A stretch of DNA of 35,940 nucleotides from a virus. Each line of letters starts with the position of its first letter. Position 1 is the first letter of the stretch. The notes under the pieces were generated by a model. It saw only the letters and a program-made list of their open reading frames with translations, ran no database searches and was not told the DNA's origin. Shown one piece after another: positions 22,634 through 31,183 of this stretch. The translations under genes and the position numbers were made by a program. The DNA lies in IMG/VR virus record IMGVR_UViG_3300037331_000047, positions 1 through 35,940 of that record; one strand, given 5' to 3'.

Positions 22634-23101
22634 TCAGTTCTTCCGGGGTGCGCGGGGCTTCTGCGGGGTCAGCGCCCACGTCACGGTCACGGGGTAGAGG
22701 GCATCCAGGTCATCCTCGGAGATAAGACCCTCCCAGTGCGCCTGGAGGAGTTCCTCCTCGTCAATGGCCTGTGTCACGACCGTCTTTACGACGCGGTCCT
22801 CCAGCCCCAACTGCTTCAACCGCTCGGTGACCGTCTCCGTGTCCAGGAGCTTGCGCGATGAGCGACGCTGCTTCTGGATTCCGGTGTAGCCCTCAATGGC
22901 GTTCGGGAACAGGACGTTGAGGCTTCCTTTGTCGTCTTCTTCGCCAAGGGCATCCAGAAGTTCCAGGAGCTTGTCGCGGTCTACTTTCATCTCTTCGGAC
23001 AGGGCATCGACAAGAACCTTCTTCTTGAGGAAGGAACGACTGACCCCATCGAGGGTGTCGGTGTCCAGAATGCGGGGTTCCGTGGGGATGATTTCAACCA
23101 T
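22634..23101 (-). CDS. Hypothetical replication-region protein
   Basis: A 155-residue, highly charged, mostly helical protein (LDTDTLDGVSRSFLKKKVLVDALS, VTERLKQLGLEDRVVKTVV). It may have two helical domains separated at about residue 75. Strong ribosome site CAGGAGCAGATA. It lies between the SNF2 helicase and the MerR-like gene, suggesting a replication accessory role. No family recognised. Confidence 0.65.
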   Translation of the reverse strand: MVEIIPTEPRILDTDTLDGVSRSFLKKKVLVDALSEEMKVDRDKLLELLDALGEEDDKGSLNVLFPNAIEGYTGIQKQRRSSRKLLDTETVTERLKQLGLEDRVVKTVVTQAIDEEELLQAHWEGLISEDDLDALYPVTVTWALTPQKPRAPRKN

Positions 23102-23116
23102 TATCTGCTCCTGTTG

Positions 23117-24682
23117 TTAGTTGATAGCTTGCTTCAGGAATGCTAGCAGGCTCCGGCTATCTAGTTCCATCCCGCCGACGTCGTCGACGCCGGAACCATC
23201 CAGCAGGGCACCGGCTACTGCAAGCTTCTGGTGGACCAGGTCATGCTGGCGAATATCCAACGAGCGCTCCACTAGGAAGTCCTGGACAATGACCATCTTC
23301 CACTCCGAGGAGACCCTCTGAATGCGGCCATTTCGCTGGAGAAGAGCACCCGCTGACCAGGGGAGGTCGACGTTGACCAGCAGATTGGCCTGGGGGAGGT
23401 TGACGCCGTATCCGCCAGCATCTGAGCTGACGAACACCCGCACCTCGGGGTCCTCCTGGAACAGCTTCTTGTTGGCGTCTTTCTGCGCGAGGGATAGCCT
23501 CCCGGAGTAGGGAACCGCCTTCGCCCCGAAGCGCGCGACCAAAGTCTCGACAGCATCGACCCAGGAGACAAACACCACGACCTTGTAACTCGGGTCAATC
23601 TCAAGAAACTCCGTGACGTAGGCCTCTACGGCATCGAGCTTGGGAGTGCCGTAATTGAACGCCAGCAGTCCCTCGTCAACCAACTGCGCGGCGTACGCGC
23701 TGCCGTCATCGCGGGTCGGGTCGTGGTGATGCTGCGCGGAAAGGGTGATGAGCTCTGGAGACACGCAGAGTTGCCGGAGGCAGGTGATTCCGGACATCAC
23801 CGCACCGAGCACAGCGTTTCGGGGGTCTTGATAGCCGAGGCCCGCTCCGCCATACAGCGTCGACAGGCTAAAGACGCCGCCGGTCTGCGCAAGCTTCTCT
23901 AGATGGGGCATAAGGTCTCCCACCAGCCTGCTATGGAGCTTTCGGCTCCGAGCATCGAGAGGCACCACGATGGGGTCGCGGTACATCGTGGTGGGCAGAT
24001 ACGGGGCGACCGCGGGGTCGGCTTGGGTACGGCGGACCATGACGGAGTCAAGCCGAGTGTGCAGGCCCGCTAGGTTTCGGTACCGCTCGACAGCCCCAAA
24101 GGTGTTGCGCTCGATGTAGGCCTCGTCAAAGGACTTAAAGTCGCCTAGAACTGTGCGGTCGACAAACTCCATAATGGAGAACAGCTCCTCCGCGCGGCCA
24201 TTCTCGATGGGGGTCCCCGTGAGCGCTAAGCGGTATGCGACCTTACGGGCCAGGGCCTTGACGCGGCGGGTGCGCTGAGCTCTGAAGTTCTTCAGGGCAG
24301 TTACTTCGTCGCAGACGATGGCTGAAAACTCCATCTTGCCGAGCAACTTCCAGTCCTTGGTCACCTGCTCGTAGTTGACGATGACATACGAGAAGGTGCG
24401 CGCGAGGGAATACTGCTCAGCGCGCTGTTTCGGGGTTCCGGAAATGACGATGGATTTACGGTCGGTGAACTTTGCGATTTCTCCCGCCCACTGCGCCTTC
24501 AGCGTGGACAGCGCGACGATGAGCACCGGCTTCGTTACCGCTCCCTGCTCCCGCAGAGTTTCGATGGCCGCAAGAGACGTCGGAGTCTTACCAAGACCCA
24601 TCTCGTACGCTACTAAGGCGCGGCCCGACAGGAGGACTTGTAGGTCCTGCTGTTGGTAAGGGTGAAGGGTTCCCGTAAACAT
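23117..24682 (-). CDS. SNF2-type helicase
   Basis: A 521-residue superfamily 2 helicase. Q-motif-like HPYQQQDL precedes GLGKT (29-33). Motif II is CDEVTAL, motif III is ALTGTPIENG, motif V lies near VFVSSDAGGYGVNLP, and motif VI is QRNGRIQRVSS. SNF2 proteins translocate on duplex DNA and remodel bound proteins. Phage members may clear or restart forks. ATG 24682 is chosen, though ATG 24715 also exists. Either start overlaps the end of the primase by 95-128 bases. Confidence 0.85.
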   Translation of the reverse strand: MFTGTLHPYQQQDLQVLLSGRALVAYEMGLGKTPTSLAAIETLREQGAVTKPVLIVALSTLKAQWAGEIAKFTDRKSIVISGTPKQRAEQYSLARTFSYVIVNYEQVTKDWKLLGKMEFSAIVCDEVTALKNFRAQRTRRVKALARKVAYRLALTGTPIENGRAEELFSIMEFVDRTVLGDFKSFDEAYIERNTFGAVERYRNLAGLHTRLDSVMVRRTQADPAVAPYLPTTMYRDPIVVPLDARSRKLHSRLVGDLMPHLEKLAQTGGVFSLSTLYGGAGLGYQDPRNAVLGAVMSGITCLRQLCVSPELITLSAQHHHDPTRDDGSAYAAQLVDEGLLAFNYGTPKLDAVEAYVTEFLEIDPSYKVVVFVSWVDAVETLVARFGAKAVPYSGRLSLAQKDANKKLFQEDPEVRVFVSSDAGGYGVNLPQANLLVNVDLPWSAGALLQRNGRIQRVSSEWKMVIVQDFLVERSLDIRQHDLVHQKLAVAGALLDGSGVDDVGGMELDSRSLLAFLKQAIN

Positions 24683-25688
24683 ATGCCCGCTCGCCGTAGA
24701 GGTAGGAGATTGCATTCTCCATTCCCCAAGTGATTTCCTCGTCGGTCATCTCTCCGGGGTCTTTCTTTCCAGTACTACCGTAGTTGAAGAATCGAGCATT
24801 AACGCCATATTTGTGGCACAGTTCCATAACCTCCTGCGAGGCCTTTCGACCGGCGGTATCGAGGTTGGGATTGTCAAAAGCAAAAACGACGTTATCCACC
24901 GAGCGAATGAGCTTGAACTGCTCATCGGACATAGAGGAGCCGCAGATAGCTACTGCGGATATGTTTCCCACATCATAAAAACGGATGCAGTCCAACGGAG
25001 ACTCCACAACCACTACCGAGTCTCCAGTGAGCTGCGGCAAGCCAAAGAGCGTCCGTGACTTCTTCATCCCCGGCGGTCGGTTGAAAAAGTGCTTGTGGAA
25101 CTGGCCCTTCTCCTGCCATCCCAGCAGGTCGGGCCTAGAAGAGGCTCCAGAGTTATCCACCGAGCTGTCGAACTGCCAAATTGGAAGTACCCAGAGCTGC
25201 TTCTTCTCGTCCCAGAGGACTCCAAAGTGCGCAATGGCCTCTCCACTAACTCCTCTAGCCGTAAGTGCCTCCGTAGGAGGTGGCCCGAAGAGCGCCAGTC
25301 GGGCGCGGGACATCGGAACAACCGAATCAGCCGACTCCATGACACGCTTTGGGATGGACGCCAGCAGCGTCGCCAGCCGGTCGGGGTCAATCTCGGCGAT
25401 GTTGTCCAGCCACGCGCGGGCGGCGACAAAGTCATACGAGACCTCATCGCCCCAAAGTACGGTGACGAAGCCCTGGACATCGGCCACCAGCGCAAGGAGC
25501 CCCCCGGAATAGTGGCAGGAGAAGCAGATGTGCTGGCCCGTGGAGAGGTTGACCCACCAGGAGGGGCTGTTGTCTTCGCGACCAACAATGCGGCGATGCG
25601 CAGGACACAGCGCGTTGGCCTCATTTCCCCGCACGCTGTAGTCGAGTCCGAGGGCCTGCAGGACCTCCTCGACATTTACGGTGCTCAC
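24588..25688 (-). CDS. dnaG: DnaG-type primase
   Basis: A 366-residue primase. CPAH (Cys28, His31) and CFSC (Cys55, Cys58) form the CHC2 zinc finger. The TOPRIM core shows VVVVESPLDCIRF (Glu) and FAFDNPNLD (Asp pair). It should make RNA primers on the DnaB-unwound strand. GTG 25688 overlaps the DnaB stop (GTGA), so helicase and primase are translationally coupled. The last 40 residues are Pro/Ser/Gly-rich and read through the start of the helicase gene in another register. Confidence 0.88.
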   Translation of the reverse strand: MSTVNVEEVLQALGLDYSVRGNEANALCPAHRRIVGREDNSPSWWVNLSTGQHICFSCHYSGGLLALVADVQGFVTVLWGDEVSYDFVAARAWLDNIAEIDPDRLATLLASIPKRVMESADSVVPMSRARLALFGPPPTEALTARGVSGEAIAHFGVLWDEKKQLWVLPIWQFDSSVDNSGASSRPDLLGWQEKGQFHKHFFNRPPGMKKSRTLFGLPQLTGDSVVVVESPLDCIRFYDVGNISAVAICGSSMSDEQFKLIRSVDNVVFAFDNPNLDTAGRKASQEVMELCHKYGVNARFFNYGSTGKKDPGEMTDEEITWGMENAISYLYGERAYVYGNPSPLPTAGPTSPPVGPRLSSVRDGSW

Positions 25689-26953
25689 GGCGTTTGGGAC
25701 CAGACCGCGGAGTCGTTGCAGAACTGGCACGAGAGCTGCTGTGACTCATCATGAAAACAGCCACGGTCCCAGTTCCACGTAATAGAGGTCTCTGAGGGGG
25801 GACAGTTACGCGACTGGACAATCTTCAGCAGGCGGATGCCCTCATCCCCTTCGACTGGCTCCAGGCCAAGAATGACGTCGGAGTCTTGGAAGAACGATGA
25901 GGAGTAGCCGATGGAGTCCGCAGAGACCTTGTTCCCCTTCATTTTCCACAGCAGAGTCTGGGTCGTGATGACGATGGGGATATTGAGCTTCTGCGCCATC
26001 CGCTTGAGTCCGCGGGTGATGTTCGTCAGCGCCTGAGGGGTATTGGCCTCTCCGGTGACCTCGTCCAACATCAGGTAAACACCGTCGATGAACACGATGT
26101 CGGGCTTCTTCTGCTCGACACTGGCCAGGATAGAGCTGATGGTGAGACCGCCCACTGCATCGGTCAAGTGGAAGGGCTGCTCGCCGTTCATGGCGATGAG
26201 CTCATTCTGGTAGCGGAGCTTCTCGTCGTCATGCAGTGCCCCGCGACGAAGTCGGGCGTGCGAGATATGCGCACGCATGGCGTCGGCCCGCTGTTGCTGT
26301 TCATGGTTGTTCATCTCGAAGGACTGAAAGATGGGTACCTTGCCGGATTTGTGGATGTTCAACGCCACCTGCAGGGCAATCATCGACTTTCCCGTCTTGG
26401 GCGGGGCGATGATAGTCACAAGCTGTCCCGCCTGCAGGCCCGCGGTCGCCTCATCAATCTTCTCAAAACCGGTGGCGATGCCGAGCAGAGCACCGGAGGA
26501 GTTAACGAGGTCTTCGTACGCCTCGAAGCGCTTCTCAGCGTCTTTCGTGAGGTCGATGTGGGTGGTCCCCTGGACCCCCTGCTCGTTGACAATCGTGAGG
26601 GTCTTCTGCATCTCCAGCAGAGCAGCCTCGTGGTCGTTTGTCTGCAGACTCTCGACGACCTGCGCTGTTCCCGAGAGGGTCAGCTTCTTGCGGCGAAAGG
26701 CCACCATCTGGTCAACGAGATAGTCGATGGTGTCTTCGACATTGACGGCTTTGAAGTTGGGGTAGTTATCCCGAACGGTGGTGTACGTCGGCACCTCTCG
26801 GTATTGCGCGTAGTGCTCCCGCACAAACGTCCAGACCCGGCGGAGGTCATCATCGACAAACCAATCGTCTTTGATTCCTGTTTCCAACAGAGGAATGATA
26901 TTGCGGTCAAGAATTGCCTTGCTAAGAAGGCGGTATTCATTATCGTGCGCCAT
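25685..26953 (-). CDS. dnaB: DnaB-family replicative helicase
   Basis: A 422-residue helicase. An N-terminal helical domain is followed by Walker A APPKTGKS (183-190), the H1a motif IFQSFEMN, Walker B DIVFIDGV, and the H4/arginine-finger region GYSSSFFQDSDVILGL. A C-terminal CQFC pair may bind zinc, which is unusual for DnaB. It should form a hexameric ring loaded by the DnaC-like gene. ATG 26953 has GGGATAAATAC upstream. Confidence 0.88.
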   Translation of the reverse strand: MAHDNEYRLLSKAILDRNIIPLLETGIKDDWFVDDDLRRVWTFVREHYAQYREVPTYTTVRDNYPNFKAVNVEDTIDYLVDQMVAFRRKKLTLSGTAQVVESLQTNDHEAALLEMQKTLTIVNEQGVQGTTHIDLTKDAEKRFEAYEDLVNSSGALLGIATGFEKIDEATAGLQAGQLVTIIAPPKTGKSMIALQVALNIHKSGKVPIFQSFEMNNHEQQQRADAMRAHISHARLRRGALHDDEKLRYQNELIAMNGEQPFHLTDAVGGLTISSILASVEQKKPDIVFIDGVYLMLDEVTGEANTPQALTNITRGLKRMAQKLNIPIVITTQTLLWKMKGNKVSADSIGYSSSFFQDSDVILGLEPVEGDEGIRLLKIVQSRNCPPSETSITWNWDRGCFHDESQQLSCQFCNDSAVWSQTP

Positions 26954-27009
26954 GTATTTATCCCGAAATAGTAGAAGGCGAAAGGTAAATGCGTGCCGTG
27001 CAGAACTCG

Positions 27010-27426
27010 CTAAAGGTTGAGAGAAAAGTACCAAGAGCCGTAGCGAGCGGCTCTCTGGTGCATGTCGACCACACCCTGCAGGTTAGGTCGGTACGGCAGG
27101 TCGTTGATGAAGTCTTCAACGCTGGGGTAGACCTCGGCGTGGTTGAACGGGTTGGCCCCCCGGCCATCCAGTCGAGCCATGACGCGGTCAAGGTCCGACT
27201 GTTCCCAGACCTCGTCCGCAAAGGCGACAAGCTCCACACTGAGTCCATGCTTGCTGGAGAAGTTCCAGAGGTAGGACAAGACGCGGTTGTCGTAGCTCAC
27301 CTCTGAGCGCTTGGTAACCGAGCGTCGAAGGAGCTTCTTATCTTCTTCGACTTCCGAGGAACCAATGACGTCAATAACAACAATGAGGCGGCGGGGTGTT
27401 TCGTTAGAGATGTCTCCGCCGCGCAT
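27010..27426 (-). CDS. Degenerate HAD-like protein
   Basis: A 138-residue protein. RRLIVVIDVIGSSEVEED at residues 12-29 resembles HAD motif I but lacks the second Asp. A later segment (SVEDFINDLPYRPNLQGVVD) recalls a family of actinophage HAD-like proteins. It probably keeps a Rossmann-like fold with altered or no catalysis. It overlaps the SWIM gene stop (TAATG) and precedes dnaB. Confidence 0.5.
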   Translation of the reverse strand: MRGGDISNETPRRLIVVIDVIGSSEVEEDKKLLRRSVTKRSEVSYDNRVLSYLWNFSSKHGLSVELVAFADEVWEQSDLDRVMARLDGRGANPFNHAEVYPSVEDFINDLPYRPNLQGVVDMHQRAARYGSWYFSLNL

Positions 27427-27734
27427 TAGTCGTCCAGCACAACGACGCGTGCGGAGTGCGCAAGCATGTGCCGGAAACGGGGAGCATCATCCATCAGGTT
27501 TTGGACGTCCTCGTCGGGGACGGTATCGGGAATCTGGATGGAGTACGTCCCACCCTGCTTGACCTGGCTCAGGACGTACGCCATGTGGCGGCACCGGCCA
27601 AACCCGCGGCGGGTGGGGCAGGTACACCGAAGCTTGGTGTAGTCAAGGCGGTCGAGTGAAACTTCACACACGCCTTCAGGCTCTAAAAAGAACTGGACGG
27701 TTAGCCAGTTGATGCTTTTTGTCATAGAGCTCAT
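27426..27734 (-). CDS. SWIM-type zinc-finger protein
   Basis: A 102-residue protein with a SWIM motif: CTC (37-39), then CRH (48-50), i.e. C-x-C-x8-C-x-H. SWIM fingers bind DNA or protein partners and occur with recombination factors and helicases. The gene shares ATGA with the loader gene. It may help assemble the replication complex, by context. Confidence 0.7.
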   Translation of the reverse strand: MSSMTKSINWLTVQFFLEPEGVCEVSLDRLDYTKLRCTCPTRRGFGRCRHMAYVLSQVKQGGTYSIQIPDTVPDEDVQNLMDDAPRFRHMLAHSARVVVLDD

Positions 27735-28474
27735 TTCCCCTCACCTCCAGGGTACTTGCGAAGGTCTACGCCGTGGACCTCTACTGGAACAAAAGCCTCG
27801 TTGAAGAAGCTCTCCATAACGGTTCCGTATTTAGCGGCCCACAGATTAGCGGGGACATTAGTAGTAATGATGGTCGGCAGTGCGCGGTCATACCGAGTAC
27901 GCAGAATAGCGTCGAATGAGTGGTCATCGTATTCCGAGCCGTATTGCTTATTGATGTCATCCAGAACGAGAACTCGAACATTGAGTCGGTCGTTTTTGGC
28001 GATGCCGAGGTAGCCGTCGAGCTCATCAGTCATTTGGGCGTACTCCGCACCGGAGGCCGAGAAGGAGGCTTTGCGCTGGCGGAGGTAATCAATCATGGTC
28101 AGGTAGTACACCGGGCGACAGCGGAGGCTCATGTCCGAGTCGCTGTAGCCCAGTACCGCTTTGCGCTCAGAGGCCTCCACGCGGCGTAGGACCTCCATAG
28201 CGGCCACAACCGCTGTGGTGGTCTTGCCGAGTCCGGGAGGGCCGGAGAACAGCAACCCACGGCCTGTGGTGGCACTGCCGGGGTTGCGGATGACCTGTCC
28301 GGAGACAACATCCTGGACCCAGTTCTCGACCAGTCCCGACCAACCGGCGTTGGCAGTCAGGCTGGTGGGGATGCGGCCCCAGAGGCGCATCGGGATGTTG
28401 CTGTTGTTTTGAAGCCAGAACCGAAGGGTGGAGTCGGTTGGCGGTACACGGAGAGTCGAAATAGCTGTGTTCAC
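27731..28474 (-). CDS. dnaC: DnaC-like helicase loader
   Basis: A 247-residue AAA+ ATPase. P-loop GPPGLGKT (78-85) precedes Walker B LVLDD and the sensor IITTN, and an N-terminal helical region could bind DnaB. It would load the hexameric helicase at the origin. GTG overlaps the upstream stop (GTGA). Its position between the initiator and the helicase fits this role. Confidence 0.85.
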   Translation of the reverse strand: MNTAISTLRVPPTDSTLRFWLQNNSNIPMRLWGRIPTSLTANAGWSGLVENWVQDVVSGQVIRNPGSATTGRGLLFSGPPGLGKTTTAVVAAMEVLRRVEASERKAVLGYSDSDMSLRCRPVYYLTMIDYLRQRKASFSASGAEYAQMTDELDGYLGIAKNDRLNVRVLVLDDINKQYGSEYDDHSFDAILRTRYDRALPTIITTNVPANLWAAKYGTVMESFFNEAFVPVEVHGVDLRKYPGGEGK

Positions 28475-29526
28475 TTCGTCCTTTCGAGGAGTCGAGATTC
28501 GTATTCCGCGAGGTGCTTACGCCCGCCAGGAGTATCGGAGAAGGTGGTTCCGTCCGAGGCCACCGGAGGTTGCTGTGCGAGCAACTGGGCGGCTGGGGAG
28601 GTGTGGCTGGGTGCAGAAAATATGACCGTAGCAGGTGCTGACGTCGATTCATTCCACGACATTCCGGCGTGGGCATAGCCCGCCACGATGTTGGCCCGGT
28701 AGAAGTGCAAAAACTTGCCCAGAAGCTGGGCGGGGGTCAGCGATTCGATGCCGGTGACGTTGCGGGGCTCTTCGAACCAAAGCTCCACAATCGCCTTCTC
28801 GACTTCGTGCGGAACCGAGTACTGACGGCGATACTGCGCCAAAATCTTGGCCAGGGCCATGACGTTAAGCATCTTCGGCACCAACGGGTTGGCCTCCGAC
28901 AGCCGACGGGAGATGTCGGTGGCGGTGTGGCGAGTGTTGGGCTGAGACTTCCTGTTTCGCTTTTGGTCCTTGGCATCAAGCTCTTCGGGAAGGAGACCTG
29001 CCGCGCCGCCGCCGTCGAAGTCATCCTCGTAGCGATTTACCATCGGTGTGCTCTTTCCCTTCACCTTGCGCGCATCGCGTGCAAGGGTAAGACGAACGTA
29101 GTGAGTCTTACGAATAGCTAACTGGTTCCTGTTAGTCATTGACTGTATGGGCAGGTCACTAAGTGTGGACCCCACATCTGTGTGGGATGGTGCGGCTTCT
29201 ACTTCGGCTGACCACCCCACGGGTTTGTGGGGTATGTGGGGTGGTGAATCCACGGGGTTGTGGGGTGGTGGTGGTAGCAGAAGTCGATACACGTTGAAGT
29301 AGAACCTGCCGAAGTTGCGCTTGGTTCTGGTGATGAGAATAAGGTTCTTCTCTTCCAAGCCGCGGAAGGCACGCCGAAGAGATTCGGTCGAATAGCCGGT
29401 CATCCCGGCAAGCTCTTCTGTAGAGGCGGTGACAATGTCTTTTTCCGCGACTTGGTATAACGCAACCAGGGTCTTGAACTCTGCTCCCGTGAGGTCAGAC
29501 GAGAATATCTCGGGGGGCAAGAGCAT
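28471..29526 (-). CDS. Winged-helix replication initiator
   Basis: A 351-residue protein. Residues 1-85 form a winged helix: FSSDLTGAEFKTLVALYQVA, then ASTEELAGMTGYSTESLRRA and FGRFYFNVYRLL. This is the DNA-binding part of phage initiators. Residues 90-115 are Pro/His-rich and encoded by repeats. The C-terminal half is helical and could bind the loader. ATG 29526 has GGAG five bases upstream. It stands first in the replication order, as in lambda O, where the origin lies inside the gene. Confidence 0.75.
   Translation of the reverse strand: MLLPPEIFSSDLTGAEFKTLVALYQVAEKDIVTASTEELAGMTGYSTESLRRAFRGLEEKNLILITRTKRNFGRFYFNVYRLLLPPPPHNPVDSPPHIPHKPVGWSAEVEAAPSHTDVGSTLSDLPIQSMTNRNQLAIRKTHYVRLTLARDARKVKGKSTPMVNRYEDDFDGGGAAGLLPEELDAKDQKRNRKSQPNTRHTATDISRRLSEANPLVPKMLNVMALAKILAQYRRQYSVPHEVEKAIVELWFEEPRNVTGIESLTPAQLLGKFLHFYRANIVAGYAHAGMSWNESTSAPATVIFSAPSHTSPAAQLLAQQPPVASDGTTFSDTPGGRKHLAEYESRLLERTK
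29181..29270. repeat. Iteron-like repeats, candidate replication origin
   Basis: TGTGGGGT occurs at 29226-29233, 29235-29242 and 29259-29266, with a near copy TGTGGGAT at 29181-29188. ACCACCCCAC (29211-29220) pairs with GTGGGGTGGT (29236-29245). Lambda O and many plasmids carry such repeats inside or next to the initiator gene. The repeats also encode a Pro/His-rich linker, so they could reflect protein composition alone. Confidence 0.45.
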
Positions 29527-29566
29527 GTTTCTCCAGTGGTCGATGTGTGACCTGAGCATACATGTT

Positions 29567-29872
29567 TCAGCGGCGGCGGTGAGAGGAGTTTGGAACAACA
29601 ATCGTCGGTCGGTTAAGCCAGTTTTGGGCCATTAAAGCGATAGCCGCTCCGGCACCCGCCAAAAGGATAATGTCTCCGGCGGAGTCCTCTAAGTACCAAG
29701 CCCAAGATGTAGTGATGGCCACCGTGGAGACGCGCTGTATGTAGGGGGCCAGGGAGTCTGGGTCAATGTCCTGTCGGAGCAGCGACACTAAACGAGATAC
29801 TCCCCGGCCCACGAGCTCCGCGAGAATTAGAGCAAAAAGTCCCAGCATAATTGCAGAAAAGAAAAGGTCCAT
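29567..29872 (-). CDS. Probable holin
   Basis: A 101-residue membrane protein: MDLFFSAIMLGLFALILAEL is the first span, IILLAGAGAAIALMAQNWL another, and a weak middle hydrophobic part (VSTVAITTSWAW) may be a third. The C-terminus ends SSHRRR, as in many holins. It lies next to the amidase gene. Holin is inferred from size, spans and context. It would time release of the endolysin. Confidence 0.7.
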   Translation of the reverse strand: MDLFFSAIMLGLFALILAELVGRGVSRLVSLLRQDIDPDSLAPYIQRVSTVAITTSWAWYLEDSAGDIILLAGAGAAIALMAQNWLNRPTIVVPNSSHRRR

Positions 29873-29893
29873 AAGACCCAGTCTAGTTAGTCC

Positions 29894-31120
29894 TTACACG
29901 CTATTGACAAAGCGCTGGAAGGCACTCCAGGTTCCGTTTCCGGGGATACCGTCGATGGGTCCTGAATAGCCCCAGCTTGCTTTTAGCCAACGCTGGAATG
30001 CCTTATTCGTACCGGTTCCAGGGTCACCGTCGATGGGTCCGGTGTACTTCCAGTTGCGCGCTAAGAAACGCTGCATCGCGCTCCAGCTTCCGTGGCCAGG
30101 AATGCCGTCAATGCCGCCGACGTAGCCCCAGTCTCGGGCAAGCCAGGTCTGCGCACGTCGCCACGTTGTGGGGCCTGCGTGACCGTCAATGCCGGTACGG
30201 GGAAGAACCTGCGCGGGGGCATTCCGGACACCGCGAGCAGCACGCGCCAGTGCGACGCTTGTCCGCGGGCCGAAGAGTCCATCTAGTGCTCCTAAGTAGC
30301 CGTGCGAAGCCTGCAGCCAGCGCTGAGCGGCGGTCCAGGACAGTCGACCAGGAAGCCCGTCGATGGCCCCCTGGTATCCCCAGTGCGTTCGCAAGAAGCT
30401 CTGCAGTGCGGTCCAGGTCAAGCTTCCTGGGATTCCGTCGATGATGCCGGTGTAGCCCCACTCGCGGGCAAGCCAGGTCTGTAGCCCTCGCCAGGCGTTC
30501 TTGCCTGCAAAGCCCCCGAAGTCAACGCCCGAGGCCACGCTGGTGGTGGCCGCTGGTGCTGGCACGGGTGCTGGTGCCGGTGCTGCACCGGGCGTTGGTG
30601 TCGCACCTGCGGGCTCTCCCAAAAGTTCTGCCGCCCGCTGGGTGATGGCTTCTACCGGGTGCGGTCCTGGGCAAAAGGTTGCGTAGGAGGCGCGGTGTTG
30701 TAGCCAGAGGTCGCGGTGGCCGATGACTGTGCGGATGGAATACCGCGCCCGCAGGTCGTTGAGTAGCCGCGCTGCTGCGTCAGTGGCGGCGGCAGAGATG
30801 GGCCAGTCTGGGGCTCCGCTCTCATTTTCAATTTCGACGGTGATGCTCCGCCGGTCCCACGCGGCACCCTTGCCGCCATCGCGGGTCGAGCCTGAGGTCC
30901 ACGCTCGAAGGTCCTCGTCGACGACGAGGGTGATGCGCCCCTCGTTGCTGATGGTGTAGTTCGAGGAGACCTGCCGAGTGCGGTTGACCATCATGTCGAT
31001 TACTGCGTCGTCGTTTGTTCCAGCCTGGTGGTGAATGAGGTAGGTATCAATGGTTGTGCCGTTGCGGTCTGAGGACTGCGGGGACAGTCGAATCTGGTTA
31101 GTGAGGGCCGAGTGGGTCAT
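29894..31120 (-). CDS. Endolysin: amidase with peptidoglycan-binding repeats
   Basis: A 408-residue lysin. The N-terminal amidase_2/PGRP domain shows LIHHQAG (zinc His30 or 31), VIGHRDLW and a Cys-Pro-Gly-Pro-His end, so it should cut the MurNAc-L-Ala bond. After an Ala/Pro linker, about seven 26-residue units follow the pattern W..QxWLxxxWGYxGxIDGxPG. One (unit four) is degenerate. They would bind peptidoglycan. GAAGGAGAAATC precedes the ATG. There is no signal peptide, so release depends on the holin. Confidence 0.92.
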   Translation of the reverse strand: MTHSALTNQIRLSPQSSDRNGTTIDTYLIHHQAGTNDDAVIDMMVNRTRQVSSNYTISNEGRITLVVDEDLRAWTSGSTRDGGKGAAWDRRSITVEIENESGAPDWPISAAATDAAARLLNDLRARYSIRTVIGHRDLWLQHRASYATFCPGPHPVEAITQRAAELLGEPAGATPTPGAAPAPAPVPAPAATTSVASGVDFGGFAGKNAWRGLQTWLAREWGYTGIIDGIPGSLTWTALQSFLRTHWGYQGAIDGLPGRLSWTAAQRWLQASHGYLGALDGLFGPRTSVALARAARGVRNAPAQVLPRTGIDGHAGPTTWRRAQTWLARDWGYVGGIDGIPGHGSWSAMQRFLARNWKYTGPIDGDPGTGTNKAFQRWLKASWGYSGPIDGIPGNGTWSAFQRFVNSV

Positions 31121-31157
31121 GATTTCTCCTTCGGTATAGCGGTGGGGTTGAGCACAA

Positions 31158-31179
31158 GTACGTGAGGTACGTGATGTAC
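31158..31179. repeat. Tandem nine-base repeats upstream of endolysin gene
   Basis: GTACGTGAG, GTACGTGAT and GTACGGCGT follow one another with a nine-base period in the 63-base gap before the endolysin start. They may be an operator or a promoter element, but no clear -10 or -35 was found. Confidence 0.3.
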
Positions 31180-31183
31180 GGCG

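Noticed and set aside
26168-26971. A 267-codon rightward frame opposite dnaB
   Set aside because: Antisense to conserved dnaB motifs, with no start signal and no recognised sequence.
29890-30520. Direct repeats taken at first for a minisatellite or origin
   Set aside because: They encode regular 26-residue peptidoglycan-binding units of the endolysin and are explained by the protein.
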